Assembly (NCBI RefSeq): GCF_900116645.1
Contig: NZ_FPBO01000005.1
Span: forward strand, 62,001 to 126,000
Source of the DNA: Pseudoduganella namucuonensis
Lineage (GTDB): Bacteria > Pseudomonadota > Gammaproteobacteria > Burkholderiales > Burkholderiaceae_D
Direction: 5' to 3'
Length of the DNA: 64,000 nucleotides
This document shows, piece after piece, positions 1 to 8,133 of this stretch; the first letter of the stretch is position 1, and each line of letters begins with the position of its first letter. The notes below the pieces were generated by a model, which was not told the DNA's origin, ran no database searches, and was given only the letters and a program-made list of their open reading frames with translations. Made by a program: the position numbers and the translations under genes.

Positions 1-2514
1 ATAGATGGCTCGATAGTCCTTGGTCGGAATGTTTTTAATCATTGCCAAATAGTGGGGGAGGTCGCGAGAGCGTTGTTATCACGCTGGCCCGCCGCTTTAC
101 ATAAACTATTCCCATCGGATGCGCACTTTGTCGCAGCCTGTCACGATATCGGCAAGGTTAGTCCTACCTTCTACGAGAAGCTGAGGCGTGCCTGCCGTGA
201 AAGCACGTTGCCATCGCTGACGGATATTCAGCCAGAGATCGAGGCACAGTGGGGAGGCCACGCCGGGGTTAGCCAAGTGACGGCCGAGGCCATCGGTGTT
301 TCCCGGCTGCTCGCCGCCGTTCTGGGACAGCATCATGGTTTTCGTCCCGAGACTGCTATTTACCGCGCCGATAGCGAGATCTTCGGCGGCTTGGAATGGC
401 ATGCTGAACGCGTTGCGTTGGTGGCGGCGCTTAAAGATGCTTTACAGGGCGATTGGCCACAACTGACCCACCCGTCACAAGCACGCTTGCTGGCTGGACT
501 CACCAGTGTGGCGGACTGGATAGGCTCCGGCCCACAATTCGAGGACCCGCAACAGGACTGGCAACCGCTAATTAGTCAAGCACTGGATGATGCCGGATTT
601 ATCCCGCCACAGTTACTGCAAGCATTGCATTTCGACGATATTTTCGGTTTCGCCCCACATCCTATCCAGAGTACGCTGGTTGAAACCATCACCGATCCCG
701 GTGTTTATGTACTGGAAGCCCCAATGGGGCAGGGGAAAACCGAAGCGGCACTGTATGCAGCGTACCGCCTGTTGGCCGCAGGGCGTGCATCCGGCATCTA
801 TTTTGCCCTACCCACCCAACTGACTTCAAACAAACTCTACGACCGCTTCATCCCCTTTCTTGAAAAGATTCTTCAGCCGGGATGCCGCCACCGGCGCGGA
901 TTGCTGCTGCATGGCCAAGCCTGGCTGATGCAATCGGAAATGGGTGAAGAAGGCCGTCCCGGCGGCGCTTGGTTCCAACAGGCCAAGCGTGGCCTATTGG
1001 CGCCTTTTGCTGTTGGGACAGTGGATCAAGCCTTAATGGCGGCCATGAACGTCAAGCACGGCTTTGTGCGCGCTTTCGGTTTGGCCGGCAAAGTGGTAAT
1101 CCTCGACGAAGTCCACAGCTACGACATTTATACCGGCACCATTCTGAATGCGCTGGTGAGCCTGCTGCGCGAGTTGGGTTGCACGGTGATCGTGCTTAGC
1201 GCTACGCTGGCACAGGCGCGCCGTGAACAACTGCTTCAAGCGCCAGTGAGCAGCCGGCACTACCCGCTGATCACTGCGCTGCCCGAGCACGCATTGACCG
1301 CAACGGAAATCCCGGCCTTGCCGCCGGCAGCGCGCACCGTCAATCTGACCCTGCAGCGGCAGGACGCAGCCGCGCTGGAAGAAGCCCTCGTACGGGCAGA
1401 GCAGGGCCAGCAAGTACTGTGGGTAGAAAATACCGTCGCTGGCGCCCAGGCTATATTCCAAGTGCTCGCCGCGCGTGCGGCTGACCTCGGGATCGTCTGT
1501 GGCTTGTTGCATTCGCGCTTTACCCAGACTCATCGCCAGCGCAACGAGGATCAATGGGTAGCATTGTTCGGTAAGCAAGGATGGCCGCAGCGCGGCCGGC
1601 AAGGCCGCATTCTGGTGGGCACGCAAGTGCTGGAACAATCACTGGATATCGATGCCGATTTCCTGATCAGCCGTTTTGCCCCTACCGACATGTTGCTGCA
1701 ACGTCTGGGCCGCCTGTGGCGGCATGAGCAAACGCCGAGAGTGGCCTGCGCTCGCGCCGAGGCATGGATGCTGGTTCCTGATCTGGCCGACGCCATTGCT
1801 AGTCCAGCCGCCTTTGGCGACAGCGCGGCAGTCTACAGTCCCTATGTGTTGTGCCGCAGCCTGCAAAGCTGGCAGCAGCGCGATGAGATCAATCTGCCAC
1901 ATGACATTCGCGGCCTGATCGAAGAAACCTATGCCGTGCGCGAGGAAGACGGAGACATGGCGCGCTGGTTGTACGAACTGGAACACGGCAGCCTGCGCGG
2001 CACTCAGCGACGCGTCGGCCGACAAGATTTGCAACGGTTGGCGCAAGCCACGCTGGCAACGGCAGGTGATACAAAATCGGATGTTGCGGTATCGACCCGC
2101 TACAGCGAGCAGGACACTCAGGACACACTGCTGTTGCGCCGCATCGTCTACGTGTCCGAACAAAAATCTACCGAACTGACCTTGCTGGACGGGCGCACCG
2201 TGGTGCTGCCCGCACAGCGTCACAAGTTGTCCCCTGCGGGCTGGCGTACGTTGAGCATCACGTTGATGCGCGAAATCGTCAGTTTGCGTCCCGCCTTGGC
2301 GCCCCCGGCCAGTGACCGTGCTCGGCTGGAAAAGCTCGGTCTGCACCATATCTTTTATCTTGGCAATTCGCCGCAGGAAGATGCCTTGTTGCGCATCGCG
2401 CTGGTGGACGACAGCGACCGTCTCACCACACTGGACGGGCAAGCGCTGCCTGGCAAGCACGAACACCATTACCGCAACGATCTCGGCTACAAGATCGTCA
2501 AACAGAAGGACTGA
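1..2514 (+). CDS. cas3: CRISPR-associated helicase/nuclease Cas3, 5' partial
   Basis: Cas3 is the HD nuclease and superfamily 2 helicase that a type I Cascade complex recruits to degrade target DNA. The frame is open from base 1, and the first candidate start (GTG at 52) comes after the conserved HD-domain histidine in NHC (bases 37-45). The true start is therefore probably upstream of the window and this is a 5' partial gene. Visible motifs in order: HDIGK of the HD domain (142-156), Walker A APMGQGKT (718-741), DEVH box (1105-1116), VLSATL (1192-1209) and QRLGRLWRH, helicase motif VI (1699-1725). The stop is 3 bp before cse1, so it heads the effector operon. Family assignment is firm; only the N-terminus is missing. 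Confidence 0.95.
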   Translation: MDGSIVLGRNVFNHCQIVGEVARALLSRWPAALHKLFPSDAHFVAACHDIGKVSPTFYEKLRRACRESTLPSLTDIQPEIEAQWGGHAGVSQVTAEAIGVSRLLAAVLGQHHGFRPETAIYRADSEIFGGLEWHAERVALVAALKDALQGDWPQLTHPSQARLLAGLTSVADWIGSGPQFEDPQQDWQPLISQALDDAGFIPPQLLQALHFDDIFGFAPHPIQSTLVETITDPGVYVLEAPMGQGKTEAALYAAYRLLAAGRASGIYFALPTQLTSNKLYDRFIPFLEKILQPGCRHRRGLLLHGQAWLMQSEMGEEGRPGGAWFQQAKRGLLAPFAVGTVDQALMAAMNVKHGFVRAFGLAGKVVILDEVHSYDIYTGTILNALVSLLRELGCTVIVLSATLAQARREQLLQAPVSSRHYPLITALPEHALTATEIPALPPAARTVNLTLQRQDAAALEEALVRAEQGQQVLWVENTVAGAQAIFQVLAARAADLGIVCGLLHSRFTQTHRQRNEDQWVALFGKQGWPQRGRQGRILVGTQVLEQSLDIDADFLISRFAPTDMLLQRLGRLWRHEQTPRVACARAEAWMLVPDLADAIASPAAFGDSAAVYSPYVLCRSLQSWQQRDEINLPHDIRGLIEETYAVREEDGDMARWLYELEHGSLRGTQRRVGRQDLQRLAQATLATAGDTKSDVAVSTRYSEQDTQDTLLLRRIVYVSEQKSTELTLLDGRTVVLPAQRHKLSPAGWRTLSITLMREIVSLRPALAPPASDRARLEKLGLHHIFYLGNSPQEDALLRIALVDDSDRLTTLDGQALPGKHEHHYRNDLGYKIVKQKD

Positions 2515-2517
2515 ACC

Positions 2518-4014
2518 ATGGAAAATCGCTACAACCTCATCGACGAGCCGTGGATACCGGTGGCCGATGTTGGCCGCGTCAGCCTGGCACAGCTGTTCGG
2601 CAGCACGGACTACGGCATGCTGGGCGGCACGCCGGTACAGAAAATTGCCATACTCAAGTTCTTGCTGTCCATCGCCCAGGCCGCCGCAACTCCAGAGGAC
2701 GATGACGGCTGGCAGGCCATGAGTCCGGCCGACCTTGCCGGAAGCTGCCTGGACTACCTGCAACGGCGGCATGAACATTTCTATCTGTATGGCGAGCGGC
2801 CGATTCTGCAGATGCCTGCCATACACAAGGCGGAATGCAAGAGCTATGGCACCGTCTTGCCCGAAGTTTCCACTGGCAATACCACGGTCCTTACTCAAAG
2901 CCAGCAGGAAAGCAGACTGGACGATGCCGACAAGGCGCTGCTATTGCTGGTACAGATGGGCTTTGCGCTTGGTGGCAAGAAGACCGACAACAGCGTGGTG
3001 TTGACGCCCGGGTATCCCGGCAAAACCAATGAGAAAGGCAAGCCATCCACCGGAAAACCTGGCCCGTCAGTTGGCTTCCTGGGTTTGCTGCACAACTTCG
3101 TGTTGGGCGACGGTCTGCGGCAGACACTGCGGTTGAACCTGCTCACGCGACAGGATATTGCCGATTGCCAGCTCTACCCGGGCGGCGTCGGCCATCCGCC
3201 ATGGGAGGCCATGCCGCAGGGCGAAGACTGTGCTACAGCACGGCAGCACAAGCTCACGCTGCAAGGCCGGCTACTACCCTTATCGCGCTTTTGTCTGTTG
3301 GCTGCTGACGGTTTGCACTACAGCGAAGGCATTGCCCACCCCGATTACAAGGCGGGTGGTATCGACCCCACCATCGCCATTAACCAGCGCGGCAAGGATC
3401 CGAAAGTGCTGTGGGTGAACCCGACTCGCCGTCCCTGGCGCGAATTGACCGCGTTACTGGGTTTTTTGGACGCGGGGCAGGGTAGCTTCGACTGCTTGCA
3501 ACTGCGTGTGGCAACGCGACGCGCTGCGCATCACTGTGACAAATTTGCCATCTGGTCGGGCGGATTGCGTGTCAGCAGTAACGCTGGTGAACAATATGCG
3601 TCTGGTACCGACGACTATGTCGAATCCACCATCTGGCTGTATTCCAGTGAATTGGGCAGTCGTTGGTTTGCCCGTCTGCGTCAGGAGCTGGACAGTTTGA
3701 GCGAACTGTCCGGCCAGCTCTATGGCTGCGTGATGGGCTACTACAAGGCCCAATTGGTGGACGGTAAGCCGCTGGCCGAGCAAGCCACCGCCCTTTACTG
3801 GCAACTGTGCGAGCGCGACGCCCAGCAAATGATCGAGAGCTGTGGTGATGGCGACGCCAACAAGCAGGGCCGCCAGCAACTGCGCCGCCGCTTTGCTGGC
3901 AACCTGCATCTAGCGTTTGACCGCCAGTGCCCGAATCAAACCGCCAGGCAGCTCGACGCCTGGGCGAAGAGCCGTCCCAATCTCAACAAATACTTGTACG
4001 AGGAGACCCGATGA
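2518..4014 (+). CDS. casA: Type I-E Cascade large subunit Cse1 (CasA)
   Basis: Cse1/CasA is the large Cascade subunit that reads the PAM and recruits Cas3. The protein has 498 residues, close to the family's usual length, and opens with the family signature NLIDEPWIPV at residues 6-15. The ATG follows the cas3 stop by 3 bp, and its own stop overlaps the cse2 start as ATGA, so translation is probably coupled. Its presence together with Cse2 fixes the subtype as I-E. Nothing looks truncated. Confidence 0.95.
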   Translation: MENRYNLIDEPWIPVADVGRVSLAQLFGSTDYGMLGGTPVQKIAILKFLLSIAQAAATPEDDDGWQAMSPADLAGSCLDYLQRRHEHFYLYGERPILQMPAIHKAECKSYGTVLPEVSTGNTTVLTQSQQESRLDDADKALLLLVQMGFALGGKKTDNSVVLTPGYPGKTNEKGKPSTGKPGPSVGFLGLLHNFVLGDGLRQTLRLNLLTRQDIADCQLYPGGVGHPPWEAMPQGEDCATARQHKLTLQGRLLPLSRFCLLAADGLHYSEGIAHPDYKAGGIDPTIAINQRGKDPKVLWVNPTRRPWRELTALLGFLDAGQGSFDCLQLRVATRRAAHHCDKFAIWSGGLRVSSNAGEQYASGTDDYVESTIWLYSSELGSRWFARLRQELDSLSELSGQLYGCVMGYYKAQLVDGKPLAEQATALYWQLCERDAQQMIESCGDGDANKQGRQQLRRRFAGNLHLAFDRQCPNQTARQLDAWAKSRPNLNKYLYEETR

Positions 4015-4538
4015 ACGAGGCAAATCCGGCCACTGGCCAGCCCGACAAGGCGGAGCGCTTTGTCAGTCATGTACTGTCGCGCTGCCAGGACGACAAGGGC
4101 TTCGCCGCCCGCCTGCGTCGCGCCGACAACCCCGCTACCGAACACCAGAGCTGGGAGTTGCTAGCGACTTTCGGCATACCGCTTGAATATGAGCACCCGC
4201 GCCTTGCTTACCAGACCGTGGCCGCGAGCATCGCCCGCGCCAAAGCTGGTGGCAATGGCACCCTGACACTGGGGCGCGCCATAGCCGCTTGCTACGACGA
4301 TGGCCGCGACAGCGAACAGGCCCGCGCCCGGCTACGCCGCCTGCTGTCCTGTGACGACGCCTCCGAGTTGTGCCGTATCCTGCGCGCCCAGCTGTCGCTG
4401 ATCGATAGCAAGGCCGCGCAGCCTCTGGACTACATCCGTTTGCTGAAGCAGTTGCTGCACTTTAATCGCGACAGCCAGCGCATCAAGGCCCAATGGGCAC
4501 AGGAATTTTACCTTCAGCCAGTCGAGGATGAAGCATGA
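4011..4538 (+). CDS. casB: Type I-E Cascade small subunit Cse2 (CasB)
   Basis: Cse2/CasB is the small, mostly helical Cascade subunit, present as a dimer, that stabilises the R-loop. I choose the ATG at 4011, which overlaps the cse1 stop as ATGA. The frame is open further upstream, but that extension lies wholly inside cse1. The product is then 175 residues (MNEANPATG...), a normal length for Cse2. The charged, Arg-rich helical sequence around residues 85-130 (RARLRRLLSCDDASELCRI) is typical. The stop overlaps the next start by 4 bp. Confidence 0.9.
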   Translation: MNEANPATGQPDKAERFVSHVLSRCQDDKGFAARLRRADNPATEHQSWELLATFGIPLEYEHPRLAYQTVAASIARAKAGGNGTLTLGRAIAACYDDGRDSEQARARLRRLLSCDDASELCRILRAQLSLIDSKAAQPLDYIRLLKQLLHFNRDSQRIKAQWAQEFYLQPVEDEA

Positions 4539-5173
4539 GCGACTCTCTCTTTGCCAGCGTGCTGCACCTGAGCCGCCGCGACTGTCAGGCCCTCCGTCTG
4601 ACCGACCCATACTCATTGCACCGCGTGGTATACAGCCTGTTTTCCGACGTGCGCAATGAGACCGAGAAGCAGGCCAGTGAATCCAGCGGCATCCAGTTTG
4701 CCGACATGGGGGGCGACGTACACGGCCGCAAGGTATTGCTGCTGTCGGACCGTCCCCCCGCAGCCAATGTCGATGGCCAATATGGCGAAGTGCAAAGCCG
4801 GCATCTGCCAGAGAGCTTTTTTTCGCAACGCAATTTTCGCTTCACGGTGGTGATCAACCCGACGCGCCGCGAGCACGCCAGCAAGAAACTGGTACCGGTG
4901 CGCGGCCGCGAGGCCATTGCCGAGTGGTTCGTGTCACGCTCTGAAGCGAGTTGGGGCTTTGCCGTCGACCCGCAGCGGCTGCAAGTAGAGCGCGTGGAAG
5001 TGCTGCGCTTCAAGGACAAGACGCAGCGTGATGTCACCCTGGCGCAAGCCCGGCTGCAAGGCGTGCTGCGCGTGAGCGACCCCGAAACCTTCCGCCATAG
5101 CTTTGCCCGGGGAATAGGGCGTGGCCGTGCCTTTGGCTGCGGCTTGCTGCAAATCGTGCCGCTGGGCGAATGA
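4535..5173 (+). CDS. cas6e: CRISPR pre-crRNA endoribonuclease Cas6e (Cse3/CasE)
   Basis: Cas6e cuts the precursor CRISPR RNA at the base of each repeat hairpin and stays on the 3' end of the crRNA in Cascade. The 212-residue protein has the family's N-terminal motif DPYSLHRVVYSLF, with His29 in the position of the catalytic histidine. It ends in the glycine-rich loop GRGRAFGCGLLQIVPL. It starts at an ATGA overlap with cse2. In E. coli casE follows casD; here the gene sits between cse2 and cas7. A 27-bp gap with a GGAAAAA stretch leads to cas7. The assignment rests on these motifs and is strong. Confidence 0.9.
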   Translation: MSDSLFASVLHLSRRDCQALRLTDPYSLHRVVYSLFSDVRNETEKQASESSGIQFADMGGDVHGRKVLLLSDRPPAANVDGQYGEVQSRHLPESFFSQRNFRFTVVINPTRREHASKKLVPVRGREAIAEWFVSRSEASWGFAVDPQRLQVERVEVLRFKDKTQRDVTLAQARLQGVLRVSDPETFRHSFARGIGRGRAFGCGLLQIVPLGE

Positions 5174-5200
5174 ATACCGACTAATTCCAAGGAAAAAATC

Positions 5201-6220
5201 ATGACCCAAAACACCCGCATTGAATTCCATATCCTGCAATCGTTCCCTGTCACCTGCCTAAACCGTGACGACGTTGGCGCGCCCAAGACCGCCGTTATTG
5301 GCGGCACCACCCGAGCCCGCGTCAGCTCGCAATGCTGGAAGCGCCAAGTGCGCCTGTCCTTGCAGGATTTCGGCATCAAGCTGGGCGTGCGTACCAAGAA
5401 AGTCACCGGGCTGCTGCACGATGCTATGCTGCGAGTAGGCGCGGAGGATGCCGGTGCCACTGCCTGCGCCGAGAAAATCGCCGCCGTACTGAGCGACGAT
5501 ACGCTGCTGTTTGTCAGCGCTGCCGAAGCCGACGCCTTTGCCGCTTATGCACGCGAACTGGGCTTCGACGCCACCAGCATCAAGGAAAAGGAACTTGGCA
5601 AGATAGGCAAGAAGACGCTCAATAAGGCACTGGATGCCCTCGATATTGCCCTGTTTGGCCGCATGGTTGCCAAAGCTCCCGATATGAACGTCGAAGCTGC
5701 CGCCAGCTTCGCTCATGCCGTTTCCACCCACAAGGTCAGCAACGAAGTGGAATTCTTCACCGCGCTCGACGACCTGCAAGACGAGCCCGGTTCTGCGCAC
5801 ATGGGTAGCCTGGAATACAACTCGGCCACCTACTACCGCTATGTCAGCCTAGACCTTGGCCAATTGGCACAGACGCTGGGCAACGGGGAACTGAAAGCAG
5901 CCGTCGATGCCTTTACCCGTGCTTTGTACGTAGCGATACCGGCTGCCCGCCAGACCACCCAGTCCGGCGCCTCGCCATGGGAGTTTGCGAAGGTGCTGGT
6001 CCGTCGGGGCCAACGGCTGCAGGTGCCGTTCGAAACCGCAGTGAAGCCGCGCGATGGCGGCTACCTGCAAGCCAGTATTGCCGAGCTCAAAACCTATCTG
6101 GGCAAGAAGGAAAAACTGTCCGGTAGCTTGTTTTGCAAAGTGGGCGACTACGAGTGGGGCGAGGACGAGAACTTCAGCATAGACGAGCTGATTACCAGCC
6201 TGCAAAGCCACGTCGAGTGA
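5201..6220 (+). CDS. cas7: Type I-E Cascade backbone protein Cas7 (Cse4/CasC)
   Basis: Cas7 subunits polymerise along the crRNA to form the Cascade backbone. The 339-residue product begins with a typical Cas7e sequence, IEFHILQSFPVTCLNRDD, followed by GAPKTAVIGGTTRARVSSQCWKR, which matches the RNA-binding RAMP core of the family. A spaced ribosome site (AAGGAAAAA) precedes the ATG. The stop is 7 bp before cas5. Length and motif order are normal. Confidence 0.95.
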   Translation: MTQNTRIEFHILQSFPVTCLNRDDVGAPKTAVIGGTTRARVSSQCWKRQVRLSLQDFGIKLGVRTKKVTGLLHDAMLRVGAEDAGATACAEKIAAVLSDDTLLFVSAAEADAFAAYARELGFDATSIKEKELGKIGKKTLNKALDALDIALFGRMVAKAPDMNVEAAASFAHAVSTHKVSNEVEFFTALDDLQDEPGSAHMGSLEYNSATYYRYVSLDLGQLAQTLGNGELKAAVDAFTRALYVAIPAARQTTQSGASPWEFAKVLVRRGQRLQVPFETAVKPRDGGYLQASIAELKTYLGKKEKLSGSLFCKVGDYEWGEDENFSIDELITSLQSHVE

Positions 6221-6227
6221 GGCACGG

Positions 6228-6950
6228 ATGAGCAATCCTTATCTCTTGCTGTGGCTGGAAGGCCCGCTGCAAGCCTGGGGGCACGACTCGCGCTTTGGCC
6301 GGCGCGATACCCTGGCTTTTCCTACCAAATCCGGTGTGCTCGGCCTGTTGTGTTGCGCGTTGGGTGCCGGTGGCGAACAACGTGAGAGGCTGGCACAGTT
6401 GGCCGACCTCGATCTTCAGCTTATTGCCTATACTCCGCAAGATGCCAAGGGCGCGGCCAGTCCGCGCCAGCCGCTGCTGCGCGATTTCCATATGGTGGGC
6501 AGTGGTTACGACGACGCCGACCCTTGGCAAAACCTGCTGATCCCCAAAACCAACGAAGGTAAGAAGCCGGTGGGAGGGGGCACCAAAATGACCTATCGCT
6601 ATTATTTGCAAGACACCACCTTCGCCGTGGCGCTGCAAGTGCCTGCGGAGGACGCCGAAACTTATGCCTGCGCACTGCAAGACCCAGTGTGGGATCTTTA
6701 CCTTGGGCGCAAGACTTGCGTTCCGACCGAACTGATTTATCAGGGCGTTTACCCGGATAGTGCCGCCGCCTTGGCTGCAGCGGACAAACTCGCCGCCGCC
6801 AAAAGCAAAGTGGCGAACTATCTTGTACAGCAGGGCGAACACGACGGCGAGGTGCTCACCCTCAACGACGTTCCGCTGCAGTTCGGTACCGACAAGCGCT
6901 ACCGCGATCGCCGCGTAACCGTCTTGCCGATGCCGGAGCCTGGGGAATGA
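6228..6950 (+). CDS. cas5: Type I-E Cascade subunit Cas5 (CasD)
   Basis: Cas5e caps the 5' handle of the crRNA in Cascade. The 240-residue protein starts YLLLWLEGPLQAWGHDSRFGRRDTL, the standard Cas5e N-terminus, followed by the PTKSGVLGLL helix. It lies 7 bp after cas7 and overlaps cas1 by 4 bp (ATGA at 6947). There is no sign of damage. Confidence 0.95.
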   Translation: MSNPYLLLWLEGPLQAWGHDSRFGRRDTLAFPTKSGVLGLLCCALGAGGEQRERLAQLADLDLQLIAYTPQDAKGAASPRQPLLRDFHMVGSGYDDADPWQNLLIPKTNEGKKPVGGGTKMTYRYYLQDTTFAVALQVPAEDAETYACALQDPVWDLYLGRKTCVPTELIYQGVYPDSAAALAAADKLAAAKSKVANYLVQQGEHDGEVLTLNDVPLQFGTDKRYRDRRVTVLPMPEPGE

Positions 6951-7822
6951 GCAACGGCCAGCGGTTGCTGGTCAAGGTCACCCGCGAATCGCTGCCGCAG
7001 ATCAAGGACAAATACCCTTTCCTGTATCTGGAGCGCGGGCGGCTGGAGGTGGACGACAGCAGCGTCAAATGGCTTGATTCCGATGGCCAGGTCATTCCCC
7101 TGCCCATTGCCACCATCAATACGCTGTTGCTGGGACCAGGTACCAGCATTACCCACGAGGCTGTCAAGACGCTGGTGGCTGCCAACTGCTCGGTGAGTTG
7201 GGTAGGGGAGGACTGCCTGCTGTTTTATGCCGCAGGCTTTCTGCCCACCGCCGATACGCGCAACCTCAAGCAGCAGATCAAGTTATCGGCAGATGACACC
7301 AGCGCTCTGGATGTGGTTCGGCAACTCTATGCGCGACGTTTTCCGGATGCCGAGTTGGTGGGGAAAAGCCTGCCCGCCATGATGGGCATGGAGGGCCAGC
7401 GCGTGCGTAGCCTCTACCAGCAAAAGGCCGAGCAGTATCAGGTGGGTTGGAAGGGGCGGCAATACGTGCCGGGAAAGTTCGAGCTAGTCGACATCACCAA
7501 TCAGGTGCTTACCGCCAGCAATGCGGCGCTGTACGGCATTTTGTGTTCAGTGGTGCACAGCCTGGGCTACTCGCCGCACATCGGTTTTATCCATTCCGGC
7601 AGCCCCTTGCCTTTTGTCTATGATCTGGCCGATCTGTATAAAGAGCACTTGTGCATCGACTTGGCCTTCTCGCTCACCCGCGAGTTGGCTGGCCGCTACA
7701 ACAAGCAGTTGGTCTCTGCGCGCTTTCGTGAGCGGGCGCTGGAGATGGATTTGCTGGCCACCGCCGTGGCCGATATCACCACGCTAATGGGGAGCAAGCA
7801 TGGTCGTCGTATTCGCCAATGA
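6947..7822 (+). CDS. cas1: CRISPR adaptation integrase Cas1 (type I-E)
   Basis: Cas1 is the metal-dependent integrase that, with Cas2, inserts new spacers at the leader end of the array. The 291-residue product has the expected N-terminal beta domain and LLLGPGTSITHEAV, then MEGQRVRSLY carrying the likely catalytic Glu. GFIHSGSPLPFVYDLADLYK carries the His and Asp of the active site as in E. coli Cas1. It starts inside the last codons of cas5 and its end overlaps cas2 by 23 bp. All key residues are present, so spacer uptake should be possible. Confidence 0.95.
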   Translation: MSNGQRLLVKVTRESLPQIKDKYPFLYLERGRLEVDDSSVKWLDSDGQVIPLPIATINTLLLGPGTSITHEAVKTLVAANCSVSWVGEDCLLFYAAGFLPTADTRNLKQQIKLSADDTSALDVVRQLYARRFPDAELVGKSLPAMMGMEGQRVRSLYQQKAEQYQVGWKGRQYVPGKFELVDITNQVLTASNAALYGILCSVVHSLGYSPHIGFIHSGSPLPFVYDLADLYKEHLCIDLAFSLTRELAGRYNKQLVSARFRERALEMDLLATAVADITTLMGSKHGRRIRQ

Positions 7823-8096
7823 ATTGCCTCCAGCAGTACGGGGGCGCATGAAGCTTTGGTTTATCGAACCACGGGCGAATGTGTTTGTTTCTGGCATTAA
7901 AGACTCGACGGCGCAAACCGTGGTGGACTATCTGGTCAAGCATTGCCCAGTCGAATCTGGTGTGATGATTTATCTGAGCCAGCAGCAGGCCCCGGGCTAC
8001 CGCATCATCACAATTGGCCCTCCACGCAAACCACAAGTGCTGCTGAGTGGGTTGCAGCTGATTGTCGAAACCCTGAAATCCTCGGAAGCGCAATAG
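7800..8096 (+). CDS. cas2: CRISPR adaptation protein Cas2 (type I-E)
   Basis: Cas2e is the central dimer of the Cas1-Cas2 integration complex. The 98-residue protein begins MVVVFANELPPAVRGRMKLWFIEPRANVFV, a clear Cas2e sequence. YLSQQQAPGYRIITIG follows near residue 58. It overlaps the end of cas1 by 23 bp in another frame, a common arrangement for this pair. It is the last cas gene; the first CRISPR repeat begins only 37 bp after its stop. Confidence 0.93.
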   Translation: MVVVFANELPPAVRGRMKLWFIEPRANVFVSGIKDSTAQTVVDYLVKHCPVESGVMIYLSQQQAPGYRIITIGPPRKPQVLLSGLQLIVETLKSSEAQ

Positions 8097-8133
8097 GTAG
8101 TAATATCCGCGCTTGAACACACAACCTGTTGGT
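8097..8133 (+). promoter_or_regulatory. Probable CRISPR leader (short)
   Basis: These 37 bp separate the cas2 stop from the first repeat. The repeat strand matches E. coli leader-to-tail orientation and repeat decay is at the far end, so this is the leader side. It is shorter than the roughly 60 bp that E. coli uses for IHF-assisted integration. Functional leader sequence may therefore extend back into cas2. I see no convincing IHF consensus or promoter here. Confidence 0.5.

Noticed and set aside
7800..7822. Possible frameshift between cas1 and cas2
   Set aside because: The 23-bp overlap leaves both proteins full length with intact motifs. It is a normal gene overlap.
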